From Margaritifera margaritifera (Eukaryota > Mollusca > Bivalvia > Unionida > Margaritiferidae), in contig JAQPZY010001549.1 of assembly GCA_029931535.1 (NCBI GenBank), positions 806,001 to 870,000 on the forward strand: 64,000 nucleotides of DNA, read 5' to 3'. The position numbers were made by a program, and so were the translations under genes. This document shows, piece by piece, positions 57,751 through 64,000 of this stretch; positions within the stretch are counted from its first letter, which is position 1, and every line of letters starts with the position of its first letter. Under the pieces are notes generated by a model that worked only from the letters and a program-made list of their open reading frames with translations, searched no databases and was not told the DNA's origin.

Positions 57751-58843
57751 TCAGAAATTTAAATACAGAACTAATCCATACAGTGTCAGACATTTTTTTA
57801 GTTCTGGTAATGTTGACACAGAAATCTTTAAAAATAACTACCAGTTAGATGAGTCTTTCCATGTTTATTTACATCATCTTCACATGTTACTGTAAATTTT
57901 TCTGATAGTTAAGAGAAATCCATCCCATTTGTCAGTGATCCATTAAGGTGAATGAATCTGGTGATGCAGTGAGTTAAATTTAAGATGTTGACCAATCATA
58001 ATTTGCCATACTTGTCATGATCATTGCATGACAGCTTAAATCAAAATGGAGCATTTTAAAAGCAAATTATACACCATCTGAGCCCAAAAGCGTCAAGAAC
58101 ACAAAGGATGTATCTATTTATCAATTGTTATGCTTATACGTGCATGCTCTTGCCATATTGGAGGGCCAGTGAAAATCTCATCTGAATTAAACTGAACTTG
58201 GTTGGTAAGGGCCACTAATGTTCAACCTTTAGCTGGCCACAAAGAAATTCGGACTTAAATCTACTGTTTTTTTGCTATTTTGTTAAGCTAAAGCAGAAAT
58301 GGCACTTTTAAAAAACAAAATCAATATGTTATGGTTTGCAGTTCTCTTAAAGCATTTCATAATTATTATTTTAAATACATTTGTAATCACATTTGTGGTC
58401 ATGAATGCATTGATCAGAGTTCAGGTTTGATATTTATCTTAATACCACACTTTATATGTACAATACACTAAAATACGGCAAATACTTACAGGCAAACCAC
58501 AATAAATATAGCCATAAACTGTTGCAGTGTTGCACTCATTATTGCGGTCTTGCCATAGAGAGTTTTTGTGTGGATTTCTCAGAAAATTTGAACATGATCA
58601 AACAAATTCAATTTTGCTACTGTACTTAAAAATATACACATATTTCATTCAGTTTCCATTGAGGTGCTATTCATAATTTATAATTTAACAAGCCATTTGT
58701 TTATTGTTATACTTGATTTAATATGTATTACAAAGTTCCATTTTGACTAAAGTTTGCCTCCAAAGGTCCCAAATAAGCAGTCACTCGCTTGGAAGGATGT
58801 TGCTGAACCCTACCCTCTCCACACACCCCTTTGTAATTTGCAG
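57751..58843. other. no feature seen
   Basis: AT-rich DNA; no repeats or splice-bounded frames that I can support. Confidence 0.4.
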
Positions 58844-58880
58844 ATTATTCTGAATCTTGCCATGTACCCTGCACCTGAAG
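58844..58880 (+). CDS. candidate mini-exon (weak)
   Basis: Strong acceptor (CCTTTGTAATTTGCAG) and donor (GAAG|GTAATA) bound 37 bp. Phase 0 gives IILNLAMYPAPE. Phase 0 entry is not supplied by the exon at 56371, so linkage is unknown. Confidence 0.2.
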
Positions 58881-59020
58881 GTAATACAGGTGTTGCAATG
58901 TCTGAATAATGAAGCAGAATCAGTTAAGTTGATTGTTTTCCCCCCTGTTTAATAATTATAAAAGAAACTTTTAGACCTTTTGTACCTTCCCTTCATTATT
59001 GGCACAAATAAAAAACAAAG

Positions 59021-59142
59021 GTTGGTCTTAATTTTCCAATTACTACAACATTTTTCTGATACTCCTCCTAGCATGCTGGTGCACCAAGGCCTGTTTTCTA
59101 TTTTAATATTGCTCAAGTTTCAATCCAGAGATGATGAGGCAG
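59021..59142 (+). CDS. candidate coding exon (weak)
   Basis: Phase 2 to 1, 40 codons with helix-like content (LLQHFSDTPPSMLVHQGL, LLKFQSRDDEA) and a GGCAG|GTTTGC donor. The acceptor (AAAACAAAG) has no pyrimidine tract. Unrecognised. Confidence 0.22.
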
Positions 59143-59394
59143 GTTTGCCTGGAAGGCAGGAAATTCAACACACACAGACGCGAGGCATGCTAATGTTTTG
59201 TAACAGAAAGATCAAGCCAGGCCATGCAAATTGGCGCTAAGTGTTTTCTGCAGAAACCTAGTCTCAGAGATTAAGTTAAAGATAGAGAGGGGTGTTAGCA
59301 AGGGAAATTCTGTATTCCCCTTCCTACTGCTGTAATGATTCTATTAAATACACAGTGTAAAAATAATGTATTCAGATGTATGGTTATGGTACTA

Positions 59395-60391
59395 CAGCAC
59401 TCCCCCATTATAAAGCACTCTGTGGGAGTTGTGGAGTATACTGCTTTATAGTGAGACTGGCTTATAATGAAGTACATAATACATACTCTACTCCCTCATT
59501 ATAATGCTGGCCATGGGAGCCATAGAATAGAGCACCTTGTATTGAGACTGTCTTATAATGAAGTACATTATAATACAGTACTCCCTCATTATAATGCTGG
59601 CCATAGGAACCATATAGTATACCTCCTTGCAGTAAGACTGTCTTATAATGAAGTACATTATAATACAGTACTCCCTCATTATAATGCTGGCCATAGGAGC
59701 CATATAGTATACCACCTTGCAGTAAGACTGCCTTATAATGAAGTACATTATAATACAGTACTCCCTCATTATAATGCTGGCCATAGGAGCCATGTAGTAT
59801 ACCACCTTGCAGTAAGACTGCCTTATAATGAAGTACATTATAATACAGTACTCCCTCATTATAATGCTGGTCATAGGAGCCATATAGTATACCACCTTGC
59901 AGTAAGACTGCCTTATAATGAAGTACATTATAATACAGTACTCCCTCATTATAATGCTGGCCATAGGAGCCATGTAGTATACCACCTTGCAGTAAGACTG
60001 CCTTATAATGAAGTACATTATAATACAGTACTCCCTCATTATAATGCTGGCCATAGGAGCCATATAGTATACCACCTTGCAGTAAGACTGTCTTATAATG
60101 AAGTACATTATAATACAGTACTCCCTCATTATAATGCTGGCCATAGGAGCCATATAGTATACCACCTTGCAGTAAGACTGCCTTATAATGAAGCACATCG
60201 TGCATACAGTACTCCCTCATTATAATGCTTTCCATCTGAGCCATGGAGTATACCACCTTATAGTGAGGCTTGTAATGAAGTAAATGATGCATAGAATTTT
60301 ACTGCCACTTAATGAAATGGGATGTATGGCCATACTTGCCTTGTAACTGGAACAGTGTTGTAATGAAGCACCTTACAGTGAGGGAGTGCTG
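59395..60391. mobile_element. TIR element (TA target) filled by a 90-bp array
   Basis: Ends CAGCACTCCCCCATTATAAA and, in reverse, CAGCACTCCCTCACTGTAAG, each flanked by TA (59393-59394 and 60392-60393). This is a Tc1/mariner-pogo-like signature. No transposase; the interior is a tandem array whose units repeat the terminal motif (CAGTACTCCCTCATTATAAT). Confidence 0.7.
59465..60270. repeat. 90-bp tandem array
   Basis: About nine units. TCTTATAATGAAGTACATTA starts at 59641, 59731, 59821, 59911, 60001, 60091 and 60181, exactly 90 bp apart; the outermost units are degenerate. Since 90 is a multiple of 3 and the unit lacks stops, frames of 236-276 codons are open on both strands as artefacts. Confidence 0.97.
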
Positions 60392-60393
60392 TA

Positions 60394-62252
60394 TTAGTTT
60401 TCCAAATTCCAGTGGCATATCTAGAAAGTTCTGGGTGGGTGTCTGACAAAGCCTTCCTTTTTCAGCTAAAATATTACTGTAATCAACATTTTAGTCAAAC
60501 TGTGCACTTAAAAAGTTATTATTTCATGAGGTAAAGGTCATCATGATAAATACACATTGACAAAGACATAAACCGTGTCCCCATCACATGTCTGCACAAG
60601 CTAGATGAGTTTCTTTTATGTATGTTTGAGCTCTGCACTGAGTAAAGCACATACAAGACCCCATTTTGAGATTGATTTAACCAACAAAAGTAAAGTGGAA
60701 ACAAGACACAAGATATGCATGGCTACACGTTCCAATCAAGATGGTCTTGGCAGATTTTTGCAGTGCTTCCCTCAGACAAGGCATGTTGGGACTGAGGCAT
60801 ACAGTCAGCAATGGATATTTTTTGTTAGTTTTGACAAAAACAGGGGTGTTGTGTGCTTATTAAAGCATGTGCAGGTATTACATAAACTATGGTACAGTTT
60901 TCATTGAAAAACAAAGAAAAATTACACTTAAAAAAAAAAAAACACCCTTTCTCAAAATCAAACACTCCTAGGAAAGATGTTGCATTGGCTCCTGAAATTC
61001 CATAGCCCAGTACAATAACAAACATTGTTTTATCCTAACAGTTTTCATCATAATAAGTTGGACCATTTGAACAAAATATTTTATCCATTTATATGTGCAT
61101 TTTGGGTCAAAGACTGGAATTCTGTTTTTATTATATTTCATAACGAGATTTTGAAATATATTGGTTGGAGAAAATTATATCGCCACAGTGGCGATATCAC
61201 TTTTGGAACTACTTTCTTTTTCCATTGAGTAAGTATATCTGCCCTTATGTATATTCTTAAGGCCTGTATTTCCATATTTTGGCCTATTTTATTTTTTCTT
61301 ATTTTCCTTCTCTCTCTCTCCCAACCTTCCTCTCTCTCTCTCCCCATCAGGATGAATAGATCTTAAAATGTGTCAAGACTGTTGACCCACTAGTATACAT
61401 TTATGTAATCAATGCAATGGTGCCATAAAAAATGCATAAATATTAAGGCAAACAAAAAAAATGCCTAAATATTAAGGCAAACAAAATATAGCAGGCTTAA
61501 AGTATTAACTTTTTTATAATTTGTTTTCCGCATGAATCATGCAAACTCTCAGTGACTGAACTTACATGACCTGTTGCTATTCGATATTCTGTCACCCATA
61601 CATTATCATATACCTGTTACACTCAATGACAAATGGTACACATTTTTAAGAAAAAACTCTTGATTACATATAGTAATAAAATTATTTAAGAAGCAGTTTT
61701 AACTGTCGTCACAATCATAATCATGTCTGAAAACGATGGAGAAATCAGGCATTGATTAGTGTTGATTGCAAACCGAAATTAAGTGACAACTGAAATTAGG
61801 TTGCAGTGTCTCTTACTGAAATAGACTGCAAGTCTGCCAACACACAAAAATTCATGTCTGAATGCAGAAATAAACAAAAATAGCAGCCAAGATCCTTGCA
61901 AGTAAACTCACAATCATTAAAATCTGTTGTTTAATAATGTTACGCTCTGAAGCCTGTTAGACCGTTCTCTCATTTATCTATATATAGCACCCCCACCCCA
62001 GCAATGTTCACTGTATCAATCTGTGCAAGAAATGTGTTAACGAAAATACAAATCTCATCATTTTTGCATGAAAACATTTATTCATTTGACAAAATACACC
62101 ATTTGAAGCTATATATATAAAATCTAAATTTGGAACTTCTTTTTATCAATGTAGTAATGCAGCCATTAATTGCATTGATACAGAACAGAGACAAAAATCC
62201 ATGCAAATCGAAGGTTTTTGCCTTAAAAATATATAATAAAAAGAAAATCTGA
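60394..62252. other. no gene seen
   Basis: A CT-rich patch lies at 61308-61342. CGCCACAGTGGCG at about 61181 is a small perfect palindrome. An ~24-bp duplication (TAAATATTAAGGCAAACAAA) lies at about 61436-61488. No splice-bounded coding segment stood out. Confidence 0.4.
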
Positions 62253-62386
62253 GGTTTTTGAATAGATATAAGGAAATATTTCACCCTTGAAGTGGAAACA
62301 TTTTGTATTGTCACTCGCCACAAGTGACAATATAAAATGTTTCAACTTCATGAGTGAAATATTTCCTTATATCTACTCAAAAAACA
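62253..62386. repeat. long palindrome (~60-bp arms, 7-nt loop)
   Basis: TAGATATAAGGAAATATTTC ... TTGTCACT, CGCCACA loop, AGTGACAA ... GAAATATTTCCTTATATCTA. Arms match with few mismatches over 62263-62375, and more weakly outwards via GTTTTT(T)GA. It would fold into a long hairpin. Foldback MITE or hairpin-RNA source; undecided. Confidence 0.85.
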
Positions 62387-62671
62387 TATTTTTTTCCTCT
62401 ACATTTTATTTTGTAGTGTGAGATCACTTTATATGCTAGAAAGTTGTAATATTTAGACTAGAAATTTTCAAAAAACCACAAGATTTATTGGGTTCAGAAG
62501 TATTTGATACCAGGGGCTACCAATAAAGATTTGCCTAGATTATGTAATGAATTGCAAATTTTACACAGATGCAGGACAATATGGACTGAAGTGTGTTCAA
62601 AAATACACCAAGTGTTTTTAATTTGTAAAAACATAAAGCTAGTTGCATTTAGGTTCAATTTTGTGTATGTA
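62387..62671. other. no feature seen
   Basis: AT-rich DNA. Confidence 0.35.
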
Positions 62672-62830
62672 TGATGCCCTAGTATGTATGATGCCTTAGT
62701 ATGTATGATGCCCAAGTATGTATGATGCCCTAGTATGTATGATGCCCTAGTATATATGATGCCCTAGTATGTATGATGCCCTAGTATGTATGATGCCCAA
62801 GTATGTATGATGCCCTAGTATGTATGATGC
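62672..62830. repeat. minisatellite, 17-bp unit
   Basis: Nine to ten units of TATGTATGATGCCCTAG, with CTTAG and CCAAG variants. Confidence 0.95.
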
Positions 62831-62884
62831 AGATATGAATTGGGTATTTTAGGTTTAAGAATACTGCATTCAGAATTGTACGAA

Positions 62885-62963
62885 CTTTAATTTGTAGATC
62901 TCATATTGGAAGATTGGTTTGTGTCAACTAAATGTGCTACCTCGTTAAATAAAGTCATTATTA

Positions 62964-63013
<50 letters not shown>
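62885..63013 (+). mobile_element. retrotransposon 3' tail with (ATT)n
   Basis: TCATATTGGAAGATTGG, AAATGTGCTACCTCGTTAAA and TAAAGTCATTATTATTGTT, then a long ATT run. Same end as 50625-50712. No coding part. Confidence 0.6.
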
Positions 63014-63480
63014 TAGAGTTGGGTTTTTTTCCTTTGAAGAGTCTTATTTCACACAATGCTATATGATCTTATTTGAACACATCATGAAATGGTTCCAAAT
63101 ATTATGTGAAACTGGCCATATCAATATGTCAAAATTCAATTTGTTATTGTTCTATTAGTTAAATATTGATGGTGTGACTTCACTGCAAGTAATAGCAACA
63201 TTTCTGCTCAACCTTGAAAAAACCTGAGTGCCAATTCGGGAATTTAAGTTCACTACAAACTTTGGAACTCGCTTGTCCATCATGAACGCTATTTGTGAAA
63301 CTAAGCTTTTCATACACGAAGTATGCCTTTCGCTTGATTCCCTTGCTATCCTTGATCATATTTGCAAATGAGTAGGATGAACCACTGCTTAATGTTTGAT
63401 ACTGTAGTTATGTTACTTACATAAAAATATTTAAAATAGTGTTCAGTCAGTCAGTTGATATTAGCTGACTTGACGCAAGG
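63014..63480. other. no feature seen
   Basis: Unique-looking DNA between the LINE tail and the SINE. Confidence 0.35.
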
Positions 63481-63606
63481 AAATGGGAGCTAAGTGCCTT
63501 TGCTTAGGACATGCAGAGGTAGCTGACTCTGGCTGGCCTGGGCAGGTATCAAACCCACAACCCTTGGATTATAAGTCTGATGCTCTACCAATTAAGCTAC
63601 AGAGGC
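63481..63606 (-). mobile_element. tRNA-derived SINE head and body
   Basis: In reverse: CTGTAGCTTAATTGGTAGAG (box A), a CAGACTTATAATCCAAGG stem-loop with anticodon TAT (Ile-like) and GGGTTTGATACC (box B). Then come CAGGCCAGCCAGAGTCAGC, TGTCCTAAGCAAAGGCAC and TTAGCTCCCATTTCC. The 74-bp array begins 4 bp beyond its 5' end. Confidence 0.85.
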
Positions 63607-63610
63607 TACT

Positions 63611-64000
63611 GGATGGCAGATCAGTGTGTGTACTGTCGATAGATAGGCACGTATTGTATACAACACAACATAATGTGTCCTCTTGGATGGCAGATCAGTG
63701 TGTGTACTGTCGATAGATAGACACGTATTGTATACAACACAACATAATGTGTCCTCTTGGATGGCAGATCAGTGTGTGTACTGTCGATAGATAGACACGT
63801 ATTGTATACAACACAACATAATGTGTCCTCTTGGATGGCAGATCAGTGTGTGTACTGTCGATAGATAGACACGTATTGTATACAACACAACATAATGTGT
63901 CCTCTTGGATGGCAGATCAGTGTGTGTACTGTCGATAGATAGACACGTATTGTATACAACACAACATAATGTGTCCTCTTGGATGGCAGATCAGTGTGTG
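63611..64000. repeat. 74-bp tandem array, continuing past the window
   Basis: GGATGGCAGATCAGTGTGTG starts at 63611, 63685, 63759, 63833, 63907 and 63981, exactly 74 bp apart. Only one difference is visible (GATAGGCAC in the first unit). The true length is unknown because the window ends inside it. Confidence 0.97.

Noticed and set aside
59462..60292. 276-codon and 252-codon open frames
   Set aside because: They follow the 90-bp repeat exactly on both strands and in several phases, with no independent coding signal.
63530..63606. tRNA-Ile gene on the reverse strand
   Set aside because: It has good boxes A and B, but it continues into the SINE body and lacks a paired acceptor stem.

Overview
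The window looks like nuclear DNA of an invertebrate animal, with a marine mollusc (bivalve-like) as my best guess. The evidence is AT-rich sequence with no dense gene layout, tRNA-headed SINEs, a decayed L1-type LINE, hAT and Tigger remnants, many MITEs and an exceptional load of minisatellites. The phylum is inferred from repeat style and general recall; no gene here fixes it. There is no bacterial operon, rRNA or CRISPR array. Nearly all long open frames lie in tandem arrays whose unit, or three units, is a multiple of 3, so they are not genes.

Layout. 0.2-5.5 kb: a chain of short candidate exons on the + strand with compatible splice phases at several junctions, interrupted by a 31-bp minisatellite, a nested palindromic element, a SINE and a small TIR element. 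6.2-8.0 kb: first copy of a dispersed element with ~140-150-bp core repeats and a 3' stem-loop (other copies at 36.4, 42.9 and 57.1 kb). 8.15-8.86 kb: a deleted hAT element with near-perfect 8-bp target duplications and a BED-finger remnant. 9-21 kb: minisatellites, two further core-repeat elements, foldback MITEs and a possible exon. 22.9-25.8 kb: a possible TIR element and the 3' end of a LINE reading right to left. 30.2-34.0 kb: a ~3.6-kb satellite of 27/28-bp units with higher-order structure, whose left edge lies inside a foldback MITE. 34.6-39.1 kb: two SINEs, a core-repeat element and a MITE whose empty site is preserved in a neighbouring duplicate. 40.5-41.8 kb: an internally deleted Tigger element inside a 37-bp tandem repeat. 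43.8-46.1 kb: a TIR-bounded block with palindromic CATATG-type motifs and nuclear-receptor-like half sites. 48.3-59.2 kb: a second series of candidate exons on the + strand, separated by large minisatellites, including a ~55-bp array that looks like an amplified foldback-MITE hairpin. 59.4-60.4 kb: a TIR element containing a 90-bp array. 62.2-64 kb: a long perfect-type palindrome, a LINE tail, a SINE and a 74-bp array running off the window end.

Genes. I recognise no host gene. The candidate exons are read from splice consensus, phase and open frame only, and random AT-rich DNA yields such segments often, so their confidence is low to moderate. The clearest coding remnants belong to transposons: LINE C-terminus, Tigger C-terminus and hAT BED finger.

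The most interesting theme is that mobile elements seed tandem arrays here. The foldback-MITE hairpin, the 59.4-kb TIR element, the left end of the 43.9-kb element and the internal cores of the dispersed elements all appear both as single units and as arrays.
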